A stretch of 64,000 bases of DNA from JANNYA01 sp031422315 (GCA_031422315.1 JANOQN010000056.1:62001-126000), one strand, 5' to 3'; counted from the first letter of the stretch, positions 52,082 through 61,749 are shown. Notes: generated from the sequence alone by a model not told the origin. A program made the numbers and translations.

Positions 52082-54178
52082 ATGAGTAACCTAATCATGA
52101 AAACCTACTTGATAAGCGCCGCCACACTTTTGCTATCCACCAGCTTTTTTGCAATTTCAAAGCCCTCAAACGCGCTAATGGAATCGCTGCCGACCAATGT
52201 TGGCGCTTATGTTCGTATACCCAGCCTACTTGGCCTAGCCGGTGAGCCCAAAGGCAATCTGCCGATTGATAAAGCCATGGCTACCAAAGCGCATCAGGAC
52301 GCTTTGGCTAAGATTAAGCTGGCCGTGCCGAACATGGCCGTCATCCCGAGTGAGTTTAAGTTGGCGCTAGATTTTCTATTGGCTGAGCAATCTGGCCCAC
52401 TTGAAATAGCGGTGCTCACCGATAGCGGCTCGCTCAGTCCGATCAGCAAAGTGGTGCTCGGTATGCCGGTGGCAAGTCGAGACGTTGCCGCCTTCGAGAA
52501 AAAATGGACGCAGCTCAGCGCGCAAATTGGCATGCCGATGCCGATGCAATTTGATGCCAAAACCGGGCACGTTCGAATTGCCGCTGGCATGGGTGCGGCG
52601 GCGACCGATCTTGCAGTGCTCAAAGCACGTCAGCCGGGCAACGCAAAATTGGCCGCTGCTAATGATCGCATCGATCAAAGCGCCTTAGGTTTTCTGGTGT
52701 GGGTTGATGGCACCGCCGCCGCACCCATGCTGGCAATGGCCGCAAGCGCAGCAACCCCAGAAGACGCCGCAATGTATAAAGCCTTGCAAAGCATCGACAG
52801 CATGGCGTTTGGCTGGGGCACGCAATCGGGCTTTGGCCGCATGGCCATGGATTTTTATCTGAAAGACGATGCGGTCTGGGCTGATTACTTGCCAAAAACG
52901 CCAATGAATCTATCGCTTAAAACGGCTGGCGAGCCAGATTGGGTGTTCTCATTTGCCATGCCAACGGCTTCCGATATTCCAAATCTTAGACGCGCGCTCG
53001 CCCGTGATTTCGACGCAAAAGCGGTGGACGCTCTGCAAACGGGGCTTGACTATCCGATCAACAAGGTATTGAAAGTGGCTGACTTTCTCGCCACCTTCGG
53101 CCCTGAGCTGGTGATCTTTGGCGATCAAACTGGCGATTTTGCGGCGATGCGCAAACAAGATAGCAGGCGCTATCAGCAGTTTTTAGAATGGATCAAATCC
53201 TCAGACTCAAATTACAGCTACCGAGGTGGCATCCACAAGGCACTGCTATCGGTGCCCAATCCGCCAACACTAGAGAAAGCCGAATCTGAAATATCAGCCA
53301 ACTCGCCAGTGTTAGGTGAGCAGCTCAGAGTGCTACAAAAACTCTCCGGCAGCCTGATGTTTTGGGTAGAAGAGGGCGATTGGCTAGTGTTCGCCAGCAC
53401 GCCGCAAGCACTTCGGGATCGCGCGGCGGTGAAGCCATCGCAAAGCATTCAGCCCTGGATGCAAAAAAATTCTGGCACGGATGGCCGCAATGCGCTGATG
53501 AATTTGACCGTATTAACGGAAAAAATGGCCATGCGAACCTGGTACGGCTACTTGGCTGCATTGGCAATGATTTCGGAAGTCAGCGAAGCGGGCGTTGATT
53601 TGCACGCTATTCCCAGCGCGCGCGAGCTTGGCTTTCCAAAAACCGGTCACACCGGAATAGCGCTTGAACACGAAAAAGGCCGCTTGAGCTTTGCGCTGCG
53701 CTATCAAAACTGGCCATCCGATGCGCTGATGGGGCAGGGCGGCGTAGGCGGGGTTGCGGTAGTTGCGATTTTGGCCGCCATTGCGCTGCCTGCGTATCAG
53801 GATTACACCGTGCGCGCGAAAGTTAACAGCGCATTTGTGGGGGCTAACTCGTTTAAGCTCAGCATCTTGGAAGCCTACGCGATTGACGATAAATTGCCGG
53901 GGGCTAGTGCGCTCGATCCGATTGAAATCGACGGCGTAACGCTGAGCTGGACTGGCGAACATATTGAAGTTGGGTTTACTGAAAGCTTCGAAATCGCCTC
54001 CGTTCGCGGGCAAACCATTGCGCTTGCACCAGTGATGACGGAGTCAGGCATGAGCTTTCGCTGCGGCCGATCCAGCCTGCCGGATGGCAAATTGCTAGCA
54101 GATGATCCAGCGTTGTTGACCACTGTGCTAGATAAGTATTTGCCGGCTACATGTCGCGCTTCCAATAGCGGGCAATAA
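52082..54178 (+). CDS. Large secreted protein of unknown function ending in a type IV pilin-like domain
   Basis: I do not recognise the N-terminal part. The 698-residue product (ATG 52097 is an alternative) has a signal peptide ('YLISAATLLLSTSFFA'), then about 520 residues of alpha/beta sequence. At about 549-580 comes a pilin-like helix, 'VAVVAILAAIALPAYQDYT', followed by 'VRAKVNSAF' and a small C-terminal globular domain with two Cys ('FRCGRSS' and 'PATCRAS') as in pilin D-regions. The prepilin peptidase site (G before FTLIE) is replaced by a Gly-rich stretch ('GQGGVGG'), so it would not be processed as a normal pilin. Role unknown. Confidence 0.72.
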   Translation: MSNLIMKTYLISAATLLLSTSFFAISKPSNALMESLPTNVGAYVRIPSLLGLAGEPKGNLPIDKAMATKAHQDALAKIKLAVPNMAVIPSEFKLALDFLLAEQSGPLEIAVLTDSGSLSPISKVVLGMPVASRDVAAFEKKWTQLSAQIGMPMPMQFDAKTGHVRIAAGMGAAATDLAVLKARQPGNAKLAAANDRIDQSALGFLVWVDGTAAAPMLAMAASAATPEDAAMYKALQSIDSMAFGWGTQSGFGRMAMDFYLKDDAVWADYLPKTPMNLSLKTAGEPDWVFSFAMPTASDIPNLRRALARDFDAKAVDALQTGLDYPINKVLKVADFLATFGPELVIFGDQTGDFAAMRKQDSRRYQQFLEWIKSSDSNYSYRGGIHKALLSVPNPPTLEKAESEISANSPVLGEQLRVLQKLSGSLMFWVEEGDWLVFASTPQALRDRAAVKPSQSIQPWMQKNSGTDGRNALMNLTVLTEKMAMRTWYGYLAALAMISEVSEAGVDLHAIPSARELGFPKTGHTGIALEHEKGRLSFALRYQNWPSDALMGQGGVGGVAVVAILAAIALPAYQDYTVRAKVNSAFVGANSFKLSILEAYAIDDKLPGASALDPIEIDGVTLSWTGEHIEVGFTESFEIASVRGQTIALAPVMTESGMSFRCGRSSLPDGKLLADDPALLTTVLDKYLPATCRASNSGQ

Positions 54179-54229
54179 ATGCAGCTGTGGTGCGCGGGTG
54201 GTGTTGACTACTAGAGGATTAGAATTGGC

Positions 54230-55198
54230 ATGCAAATATTAGTCACCGGTGGTGCTGGATTTATCGGCAGCCATGTCTGCAAAGCACTGGCAAAAGCTGG
54301 TCACGTTCCTGTAGTTTTCGATAACCTGAGTCGAGGGCATGCCCACGCGGTGCGCTGGGGTGTATTAGAACAGGGCGATCTACAAGATCAAATTCGTATA
54401 GTCGAAGTGATGCGGGCACATAAAATCGAAGCGGTGATCCATCTTGCCGCGTTGGCTTATGTTGGTGAATCGGTTAGCCAGCCTGATCTTTACTATCAAA
54501 ACAACGTGCTTGGTACCTACGCGCTATTGCAAGCAATGCGCATATGCAAAGTTATGCGATTGGTGTTTTCAAGCTCGTGCGCGACTTACGGCCTACCCCA
54601 AAAACAACCGATTGACACTGATTGCCCACAATCCCCAATAAATCCATATGGACGGACAAAGCTTATATGCGAACAGATGATTGAAGACTTTGTTCAAAGT
54701 TTTGAGATGGGTAGCGTTATTCTTCGCTACTTCAATGCAGCCGGCGCAGATCCAGAAGGTGAGATTGGTGAAAATCACGAGCCAGAAACTCATTTGCTAC
54801 CGATCGCATTGCAAGTAGCCGCAGGATTGCGAACTCACCTGGATGTTTATGGCGCGGACTACCCAACAGCAGACGGCACCTGCGTTCGTGACTATATCCA
54901 CGTGAGTGATCTGGCGGCAGGTCACGTTCTAGCAATTGACCGATGCCAGATCAATAAAGTGTTGAAATGCAATCTGGGGCTTGGGCGAGGCTACAGCGTG
55001 AACGAAGTGCTAGCTTGCGCGCAACGGGTTACCGGTCGAACGATTGCCCGAAGTTACGTCGCGCGCAGGGCAGGTGATCCACCAATACTCGTATGTGATC
55101 CACGTTCTGCACATCAACTTCTGGATTGGCAGCCGAAGTACATGGAGTTGGCGGTAATGGTTGAACACGCATGGCGATGGCTTACCAGGACCGACTAA
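54230..55198 (+). CDS. galE: UDP-glucose 4-epimerase
   Basis: The 322-residue extended short-chain dehydrogenase has the NAD-binding 'TGGAGFIGSHVCKAL', 'HLAALAYVGESVSQP', catalytic Ser in 'SSSCATYG', and YxxxK as 'NPYGRTKLICEQ'. 'RYFNAAGADPEGEIGE' and 'CVRDYIHVSDLA' are the GalE-specific segments. It makes UDP-galactose for glycan synthesis. It converges with the glycosyltransferase gene, sharing 4 bases at the stops. Confidence 0.93.
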   Translation: MQILVTGGAGFIGSHVCKALAKAGHVPVVFDNLSRGHAHAVRWGVLEQGDLQDQIRIVEVMRAHKIEAVIHLAALAYVGESVSQPDLYYQNNVLGTYALLQAMRICKVMRLVFSSSCATYGLPQKQPIDTDCPQSPINPYGRTKLICEQMIEDFVQSFEMGSVILRYFNAAGADPEGEIGENHEPETHLLPIALQVAAGLRTHLDVYGADYPTADGTCVRDYIHVSDLAAGHVLAIDRCQINKVLKCNLGLGRGYSVNEVLACAQRVTGRTIARSYVARRAGDPPILVCDPRSAHQLLDWQPKYMELAVMVEHAWRWLTRTD

Positions 55199-56142
55199 TT
55201 TGATCTCGCGCCAGCGACATTGCTTACATGAATACTTCGGTTAAAACTCAACATATCCTTCCCAGCCAGCGTTAAAACTTTTAGGTGAGATTGAACTCCA
55301 CGCCAGTCTTTGCGAAGCAGGCGCGCGCCCATTCGGCGCGAAGCTTGAGCAAATAATATTCGCATTTTTTTCATATAGCCAGATCGATTCAAGTGTCCCT
55401 GAATCAGCATCATCTTAAATATACGTAATCGCTCAATCAAATCACGGCCTTCTCGAAAAGAATTCGAAGAAATTGACCTAGAATGTTGGCGGTAGAGCAT
55501 AGTAGTGCGGGGAATATAGCCAATATCAAACCCTTTAGCGTGACAGCGCAATAGCCACTCCCAGTCACCTAGTTGTGGCATATCTGAAATAAATGGACCG
55601 ATAGTTCCAAAAGCTGAATTGCGTATAGCGCACCCTGAGATATGCCACCAACAGCCGCGATCCATTGTGCCGCGTAATGAGTCTAAATTTCCGGGTATAA
55701 CACGCACTGAATCGTTAATTTCATCTTGGCCTGGATCAATTTGACCTGTATCAGACCACCAATTGTCGTAACTTGAGCAAATGGTTGCTGTGTCATCGTT
55801 AAGATTTTTCATTGCTTCAAAATACAGCGAAAGCCAGTTTGGTTTGACCACATCATCTGCATGAAGAATAAATGTCCATATTGTATCGCCACCTAACTTT
55901 TCAAATGCACGATTGACCGTGCGCCGCTCGCCAACGTTGCTCTCGTTTCGCCATATCGCCATTGGCGTGTCGCACGCCCATACAGCTTGGGCAATGCTTA
56001 AAGTTCCATCCGTGCTGTAGTCGTCTAAAATAATAACCGAGTCAATTTCACTTAATTTAGGGCATTTCTGTAACGCAATCAACGTCTCCGCAATTGTGGC
56101 AGCAGCGTTGAAGGCCGGGATAATAATGACGCAATTTTTCAC
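55195..56142 (-). CDS. Glycosyltransferase family 2
   Basis: GTG 56142, one base after the upstream stop and behind GGGG, gives 315 residues starting right at the GT-A fold: 'VIIIPAFNAAATIAETL', 'ILDDYSTDGTLSIA', the metal-binding 'LHADDVVKP' and 'GDWEWLLRCHAKGFDIGYIP' (quoted in part: GDWEWLLRCHAKG). Longer frames from 56229 or 56175 would run into the methyltransferase gene. The C-terminus is basic. Donor and acceptor are unknown. Bases here are clearly more AT-rich than in neighbouring housekeeping genes, suggesting transfer together with the next gene. Confidence 0.85.
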   Translation of the reverse strand: MKNCVIIIPAFNAAATIAETLIALQKCPKLSEIDSVIILDDYSTDGTLSIAQAVWACDTPMAIWRNESNVGERRTVNRAFEKLGGDTIWTFILHADDVVKPNWLSLYFEAMKNLNDDTATICSSYDNWWSDTGQIDPGQDEINDSVRVIPGNLDSLRGTMDRGCWWHISGCAIRNSAFGTIGPFISDMPQLGDWEWLLRCHAKGFDIGYIPRTTMLYRQHSRSISSNSFREGRDLIERLRIFKMMLIQGHLNRSGYMKKMRILFAQASRRMGARLLRKDWRGVQSHLKVLTLAGKDMLSFNRSIHVSNVAGARSN

Positions 56143-56143
56143 G

Positions 56144-56980
56144 TTAACCCCAATAACCGCGCTCAATAAGCGCATCAGGTAACCATCCGCGTTTGAACGC
56201 GATGGTGTTTTCACCGAAAAGATAGTCACCGTCGTAGCTGTCTATCGCTTGATAAAAGCGCCGCGAGCAGCCGGCGACGAATCTGTCGTGCAGTTCCACC
56301 ACCAACACTTGAGTTTGATCTACCCAAGAGCCGGTAAGTAGCTGTTTTTCAGCGCCCTCTATGTCGAGTTTTACTAAATCAAATCTTTGGATGCCGTATT
56401 CTAGCAATAAGGATTCAATGTTAACTGCTCGCACTAATCTAATTGTTTTAGTCCGTATATCTGTAAGGCCTGAAATACGAAAAGCGTGAGCATCCATTCC
56501 GGGATCTTCAAGTTCAATGCTTCCGTTTTCAAACCAAAGTGCAGCGTCGACGATTTGGATGTTCGGATAAGGCGCTACATTGCGCTTTAAAACTGCCAGG
56601 TTACCCAAATCTGGTTCGACGGCGATTATTTTAGCTTCTGGAAATTGGGTAGCAAAAAATAAAGCAGAAAAGCCTACGTTAGCACCACCATCTAAGATGC
56701 TGCTCGGAGTTTTCAAGAGTGGCAACGAATATTCGCGATAACTGAATACTTTTATCAAAACTTCGAGATCTGAACTCCGTGATCTAAGAAAAATCGGGTA
56801 TTTTAAGCCAATAATCTGGGCGATTATAATTTTGTCTGGTGCTAACCAATTATGTTGTGTCCATACGCGTAGTGCATGATATACCCCAAAGGGCCTTTTA
56901 AGCGCCGCAAACTTTGCCCAAAATGCGAAAGCGCGGCTCGCTAGTCTTCTTAAAAATGGATGGGCGATTTTTAAACTCAT
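56144..56980 (-). CDS. FkbM family methyltransferase
   Basis: The 278-residue SAM-dependent methyltransferase shows motif I 'ILDGGANVGFSALFFATQF' (quoted within limits), 'IIAVEPDLGNLAVLKRN' and 'DLVKLDIEGAEKQLLTG', all typical of FkbM. These enzymes O-methylate sugars or other small molecules and are common in surface-glycan loci. It is followed directly by the glycosyltransferase gene, so the two form one - strand unit of low GC. Confidence 0.87.
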   Translation of the reverse strand: MSLKIAHPFLRRLASRAFAFWAKFAALKRPFGVYHALRVWTQHNWLAPDKIIIAQIIGLKYPIFLRSRSSDLEVLIKVFSYREYSLPLLKTPSSILDGGANVGFSALFFATQFPEAKIIAVEPDLGNLAVLKRNVAPYPNIQIVDAALWFENGSIELEDPGMDAHAFRISGLTDIRTKTIRLVRAVNIESLLLEYGIQRFDLVKLDIEGAEKQLLTGSWVDQTQVLVVELHDRFVAGCSRRFYQAIDSYDGDYLFGENTIAFKRGWLPDALIERGYWG

Positions 56981-57431
56981 CTACCTGTTGGCTCGTTTCT
57001 GAAATGGGGAGTATATCGGATTAAAGTATCACAAATCGGCGGATTTGACTTTTGCTCAAAATTAAATTTATAAACGCTCGGCTAACTATTAAATATCACC
57101 GCTTTTATTCTATCTACTGCCTATTATCCAGCATGAGGGCGTTGAAGTGCTATAGAAAATTCCAAAAACTTCCAATTTTATCGAAATCAAGTGTGAAAAA
57201 TGATTGGCGAGCTTACTTGAAATGGTTGCTTGAATTACCTTTAGATTTGCGTCACTAGGTACCGCCCTGGCATTAACTTTTAGTTGGACGCGTTAGACCT
57301 GCGAACTAGATGGATCTTTGACCGCATCAGTTTGCTGCTTTACCCATATTTGGCTGCTGGATCGTGACGACAGCGTCGATAATCGCTACAGTTGCGCCCT
57401 GCCAGCGACTGGCTAGTGATGAGGGCCTGTG
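56981..57431. other. 451-base AT-rich stretch without a supportable gene
   Basis: The left half (to about 57260) is distinctly AT-rich and holds only a short TTG-initiated frame (57052-57258) coding for a basic, low-complexity peptide that I do not accept as a gene. It probably contains the promoter of the FkbM/GT2 pair. The right half has normal composition; no riboswitch, hairpin or promoter could be recognised before mgtE, apart from GAGGG at 57421-57425 as its ribosome-binding site. Confidence 0.6.
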
Positions 57432-58625
57432 ATGGATAATCAAGAGTTAGTGAATTTGCAGTCGTTGGACAGCAAGGCCGCTGCAAAGCGGCTTTGTACT
57501 TTTGATGCGGCACTGCAATCGGCGTATTTGCAGGCGCTCGGGCCGCGCCGCGCCGCTGATGTGCTTGCCGAAATGCCTGAAACCGTTTTGCCTGCGCTGT
57601 ACGCCGAAAGCCCGCATGAGTTGGCGGTCATTTGGCGGGCAAGTTTGGCTTATCCTGATGAGTCGGTCGGAAAATTGCTCGAGCGTGCCGCTGCTGTTTT
57701 TTCGCCAGATGCGTTGGTAGCTGATGTAGTTGCGGGTTTGCGTGAAACCATCAAACGCGCGCTGATTACCTATATTTTCGTAACGGATGCCGAGCAAAAG
57801 TTGGTCGGCGTTGTGACGTTTCGTGAGCTGCTCTACGCCGCACCGGCGCAGCACTTAAGCGATATCATGCTGCGCAATCCGTACGCGCTGCGCCCGAATA
57901 TGCCGCTAGTCGAAGCGATGCGCGAGGTGGTGCGGCGGCATTTCCCGGTCTATCCGGTGTGTGATGTAAACGGGGTGTTGCTCGGGCAAGTGCGTGGGCA
58001 AGTGCTGTTTGAAGCGCAAGCTATTGAAATTTCTGCGCAAGCCGGTCAATTAGTCGGCGTGGAAAAAGAGGAGCGCCTTTCAACACCTTGGATGCGCAGT
58101 TTTCTATCGCGGCACCCTTGGCTGCAAATCAATCTCCTGACTGCCTTTATTGCAGGTGCGGTGGTGAGTTTTTTTGAGGGTACAGTCGATAAAATCGCGC
58201 TGTTAGCTGTGTTTTTGCCGATTTTGGCCGGACAAAGTGGCAATACCGGCTGCCAGGCATTGGCAGTTACGCTGCGCGGACTGACTTTGGGAGAGCTCTC
58301 CAACAAAGATATTCCAAAATTGCTGCGCAAAGAAGCGCTGCTTGGCCTGCTCAACGGCGCAACGGTCGGGGTAATCGCGGCGGGCGGGATGTACTTTTAC
58401 GCCAGCAGCCAAAATCACCCGGCCGCTATCAAGCTCGCCTGCATCACCTGGATTTCCATGATCGGCAGTTGTGTATTGAGCGGCTTGGCAGGCGCGAGCG
58501 TGCCGTTGACGTTGAAAAAGCTGGGTGCCGATCCTGCCACCGCGTCTAGCATTTTTCTAACTACCGCGACCGATGTGGCTAGCATGGGGATATTTTTAGG
58601 ACTTGCGACCATGTGGCTGATATAG
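57432..58625 (+). CDS. mgtE: MgtE-type magnesium transporter
   Basis: ATG 57432, behind GAGGG, gives 397 residues. A shortened N-terminal helical domain (about 1-85) leads to a CBS pair ('YIFVTDAEQKLVGVVTFREL', 'MREVVRRHFPVYPVCDVNG') and the five-helix membrane domain: 'RHPWLQINLLTAFIAGAVVS', then the pore 'FLPILAGQSGNTGCQALAV', with further helices to the end ('TTATDVASMGIFLGLATMW'). MgtE proteins are usually about 450 residues; the N-domain is short here. The CBS region normally senses cytoplasmic Mg2+. Confidence 0.92.
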   Translation: MDNQELVNLQSLDSKAAAKRLCTFDAALQSAYLQALGPRRAADVLAEMPETVLPALYAESPHELAVIWRASLAYPDESVGKLLERAAAVFSPDALVADVVAGLRETIKRALITYIFVTDAEQKLVGVVTFRELLYAAPAQHLSDIMLRNPYALRPNMPLVEAMREVVRRHFPVYPVCDVNGVLLGQVRGQVLFEAQAIEISAQAGQLVGVEKEERLSTPWMRSFLSRHPWLQINLLTAFIAGAVVSFFEGTVDKIALLAVFLPILAGQSGNTGCQALAVTLRGLTLGELSNKDIPKLLRKEALLGLLNGATVGVIAAGGMYFYASSQNHPAAIKLACITWISMIGSCVLSGLAGASVPLTLKKLGADPATASSIFLTTATDVASMGIFLGLATMWLI

Positions 58626-58645
58626 CTAAGTAGGTAAACAAAGAG

Positions 58646-59689
58646 TCAGCTGCGAATGGAGTGCAGCCAGCGTTTGGCGTAATACCAGCCGCGCAGCCAG
58701 CTTGGGTGTGCGCCAAAGCGGTGCTGCATAAACTCATTAGGAGGAAAGGCGTGCTCGCTGCAGAGCTTTATAAAATCCAGCAGCTTCATGCTCCTAAAAT
58801 CAATCCAAAGCAATGAAGAATTTGGATCAAGTAGCAGCGCGCTCAGCTCGGCTGGCGCGTCGATTTCGGCAGCATCAAAATCTAATGGTGTTCCAAAAAT
58901 TGCTGCAGTGCTGGTCAATCCTTCATGCAGCAGCGCGAGCACCCCGCGCGCCTTAGCGGTTTCATAAGTAAGCCGCTTCTGGGAAGTGCTTAGTCCACGC
59001 CAGATAAGGTCAATGTCTTTTAGCCAAATCCAGCGCGCATCCTCGCGGTGGTGGCCGACTCGGTGCACGATGGCGATGAGCAACGCGTCTAAAATGTTCG
59101 GCGCGCGAACCTTGCTGCCAAAGCCAAAATCAACGGACGCAGCCCAGATCGAATCAAAAGTAAATGCGCGCGCCAAAAGCGGTCGTGCAGACACTTCCCA
59201 GTGCAGGTCAATTTTTACAGGATTTTGCCAATTCGGCCCTACAAAGCTTTGTTCTGGCTGGCTAAATCGCCCGAAATTACACGGAATCGCGCGGTAGCCC
59301 AGCTCTGCAAGCAGGTTTCGAACTTTTGTTAAGCACGAATAGGGCACCCAGACATCTAAATCACCTTTGGCGCGAAGTCCAAGCTGCGGGTAAATCTGCC
59401 GGGCAAGCGCTGCGCCCTTAATGACTAACGCAGGCAAAGCATTTGCTTCGAACGCATAAGCGAGGATTTTCAAATGCATTGCTTGCTGTGCATCGTGAAG
59501 GCGCTCTCTTGCAAAAGCACTTCGAATGCGCTGCTGTTGCGCAGCATTAAGGTGTACCAGGAAGTGTTGTTGGCAGAGCCAAGGCGTCAATCCGTGCTTA
59601 GCGCTGGCTGATTCAGCGGCGTCACTAAGCGCGAAAGGCGCGCTTAGAAACGTTTTTAGCTGCGAATCTTCCGTCAGCATCGCGCACAT
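58646..59689 (-). CDS. Nucleotidyltransferase-family protein (PF14907-like)
   Basis: The 347-residue protein shows 'LPALVIKGAALARQIYPQLG' (quoted within limits), then 'LRAKGDLDVWVPY' (the DxD pair) and 'PVKIDLHWEVSARPL' (third Asp), the layout of the NTP_transf_5 family. Members are frequent in exopolysaccharide and exosortase loci, but their reaction is not established. It runs toward mgtE and diverges from the lamin-tail protein gene, with 164 bases between the two start codons. Confidence 0.8.
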   Translation of the reverse strand: MCAMLTEDSQLKTFLSAPFALSDAAESASAKHGLTPWLCQQHFLVHLNAAQQQRIRSAFARERLHDAQQAMHLKILAYAFEANALPALVIKGAALARQIYPQLGLRAKGDLDVWVPYSCLTKVRNLLAELGYRAIPCNFGRFSQPEQSFVGPNWQNPVKIDLHWEVSARPLLARAFTFDSIWAASVDFGFGSKVRAPNILDALLIAIVHRVGHHREDARWIWLKDIDLIWRGLSTSQKRLTYETAKARGVLALLHEGLTSTAAIFGTPLDFDAAEIDAPAELSALLLDPNSSLLWIDFRSMKLLDFIKLCSEHAFPPNEFMQHRFGAHPSWLRGWYYAKRWLHSIRS

Positions 59690-59853
59690 ATCAGCAATTT
59701 ACCAATCAATTCATTAAATCCAATTCTGTGAATATTATTTGCAAGTTGGCCATGTTCGCTTTAGAACGATCAATTTTTGACAGCGACAGGCTATTTTGCG
59801 AAGAACACTATGTTAATCTAGTTATGACTATTTCCAACGAAGGGATTGCTCCC

Positions 59854-61725
59854 ATGAATCAAAAACCTAATTTTGCACGAAGCGGCCTGTTTTGTGCGCT
59901 GTTAACCGCAATGGTATCCACCGTTGCTGCGCAAGACGCACCGAGCTGGCTGCGTGAAAGTGAGCGGCTATCACAGCAGGCGCAAAGCGCGATGCAGGCT
60001 GGTGAATCGGCTGGCAGCGCCACTGAAAGCATCATTAAATTGGGAACCGCACCCGGCAGCGTCATGCAGGCCGTGGTTACAGCCTATGGCAGTTGCGATT
60101 CGCTTGAGCAATCCGTGACCGCGGCACTGGCGGCGAATCCACAATCCGCCTACGACGTAGTTGCCGCGTCTACCGATTTGCCAAGCTGCCCGTGCAGCGC
60201 CGACAATGTTTGGCCACATACCCGTATTGAAAGCCGATTGCGCGTTCCTACACGCCGATTTGAATCCGTCGGCATGGGCGTAGCAAGCAATTGCGTCGCG
60301 ATTGCCGCCAGCGCTGCCGCAAAACAGGCGCCTGAGCAGGCTAAGGCTATTCTAGCGGCAGTAATTGGTGACCCAAGCGGCCGCCCTGGTTCAGATCCAG
60401 ATGGTCGTCAAGTCGTTGATACCATTGGTAAATCCGGAGAATCTCGCGATGGCTGGCAAGGTGAAAGCTCCGGCAAGCCTTTTGCGCTAACCCGTAGCGA
60501 ATCTAATTGTGAAGCGGACCGTGACGCTACCGACGGCTTCGGCGTGATCGCCGGTTGGAATGCCAAAGGCGAATCCAGTGCTGACGACTTAGGCAATGCT
60601 GCCGAACGCTGCGCGAGCAAATCAAGCGACTTGGTTATCTCCTCGTACCAAACCGACGGTGTAGAGGTAAACACGGTTGAGCTACTCAACAACACCGCAG
60701 TCGATATTGATCTCAAGCGCTCTGGCTACGTGCTAGAAATCTATGCCAAGGGTAGCGCGATGCCTGCGCAAACTGTTGCATTAGACTCGATCCTACCTTC
60801 AGGCTCAGCGATCGTTTTAGCTGGGAAAAATGCGCCAGACGCAACTCGCGCCAAAGCGCAGCTGGTGCTGGCTGATTTGCAAATTAGCGATGTTAACGCA
60901 GTAGTTTTGCGGCGCGGTGCTTCTACTGTTTCGGATTGCTCACGCGCGCCGATGGCTTTAGGTATGGTTGCTACCGCGCTTGGCAATGTTGGCGAGCAAT
61001 GGCTTGACGATACCGCGAAAGATTACGAATCGCAGGCTGATGTGCGTCAGATCGATGCAATAGGTTCAGTGGGCGCAAAATCGGATACTTGGCTTGGCGC
61101 AAAAGCGGGTCAAGCTGTTACTGTGGTTCGTCAGGAAAGTCAATGTGAAGGCGATGGAAACTCAGCTGACGACTTCAATGGTGCGCCTGGTTGGGCGGTA
61201 TCAGATGGCGTCGCAGCGAGCTCAATGGGTAGCATGGAAGGGCGTTGCGTTAATGCGGCGCGTGACCTGGTGATTTCTGAGTACCAAAACGACGCTGAAA
61301 AGTATCGTTCGGTCGCGGTTCTTAACAACACCGGTGCGCAGGTTGATCTAGGAAATGCAGGTTATGTTTTGGAAGTTTATGCTGAAGGTTCGGCATCTCC
61401 AACAAATACCATTCCCCTCAAGGGCGTCTTAGGCAACGGTAAATCGCTCGTTATCGCTGACGAAAGCGCGCCAGCTGACGTAAAAGCGAAGGCCAATGTC
61501 GTCACCAACGAATTAGCAGCCAGTCAAATAAATGCCTTGGTGCTCAAGCGAATTAGCGTAAGCAGCGCGCGTGCATGTCAGGCTGACATCATCGCGGCTT
61601 CGAAAGATATCAAGTTGCCGGTGGAATTGGCAGCGGCGAGTGCATTTGCGCCGTCACGTGAACCTCGCACAGACGATGCTTTGGACAACCGGCCGGTTGG
61701 CGCTGAAATTGCTAGCCCTAACTAA
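59854..61725 (+). CDS. Secreted protein with duplicated lamin-tail-like domains
   Basis: ATG 59854, behind CGAAGGGA, gives 623 residues with a signal peptide (about 8-26, cleaved after 'VAA'). An N-terminal helical part with a Cys cluster ('SCPCSADNVW') is followed by two lamin-tail-like beta-sandwich units, 'LVISSYQTDG...VELLNNT...GYVLEIYAKGSA' (about 259-345) and 'LVISEYQNDA...AVLNNT...GYVLEVYAEGSA' (about 469-555), and by the associated 'DTIGKSGESRDGWQG' and 'DAIGSVGAKSDTWLG' segments (about 186 and 398). Bacterial lamin-tail domains occur in secreted nucleases and adhesins; no enzymatic domain is seen here. Confidence 0.75.
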   Translation: MNQKPNFARSGLFCALLTAMVSTVAAQDAPSWLRESERLSQQAQSAMQAGESAGSATESIIKLGTAPGSVMQAVVTAYGSCDSLEQSVTAALAANPQSAYDVVAASTDLPSCPCSADNVWPHTRIESRLRVPTRRFESVGMGVASNCVAIAASAAAKQAPEQAKAILAAVIGDPSGRPGSDPDGRQVVDTIGKSGESRDGWQGESSGKPFALTRSESNCEADRDATDGFGVIAGWNAKGESSADDLGNAAERCASKSSDLVISSYQTDGVEVNTVELLNNTAVDIDLKRSGYVLEIYAKGSAMPAQTVALDSILPSGSAIVLAGKNAPDATRAKAQLVLADLQISDVNAVVLRRGASTVSDCSRAPMALGMVATALGNVGEQWLDDTAKDYESQADVRQIDAIGSVGAKSDTWLGAKAGQAVTVVRQESQCEGDGNSADDFNGAPGWAVSDGVAASSMGSMEGRCVNAARDLVISEYQNDAEKYRSVAVLNNTGAQVDLGNAGYVLEVYAEGSASPTNTIPLKGVLGNGKSLVIADESAPADVKAKANVVTNELAASQINALVLKRISVSSARACQADIIAASKDIKLPVELAAASAFAPSREPRTDDALDNRPVGAEIASPN

Positions 61726-61749
61726 CGCTGAATTTGAATAAATGAATCA

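Noticed and set aside
57052..57258. 68-codon TTG-initiated frame in the AT-rich gap
   Set aside because: Basic, low-complexity peptide with no recognisable motif or ribosome-binding site; probably chance in AT-rich DNA.
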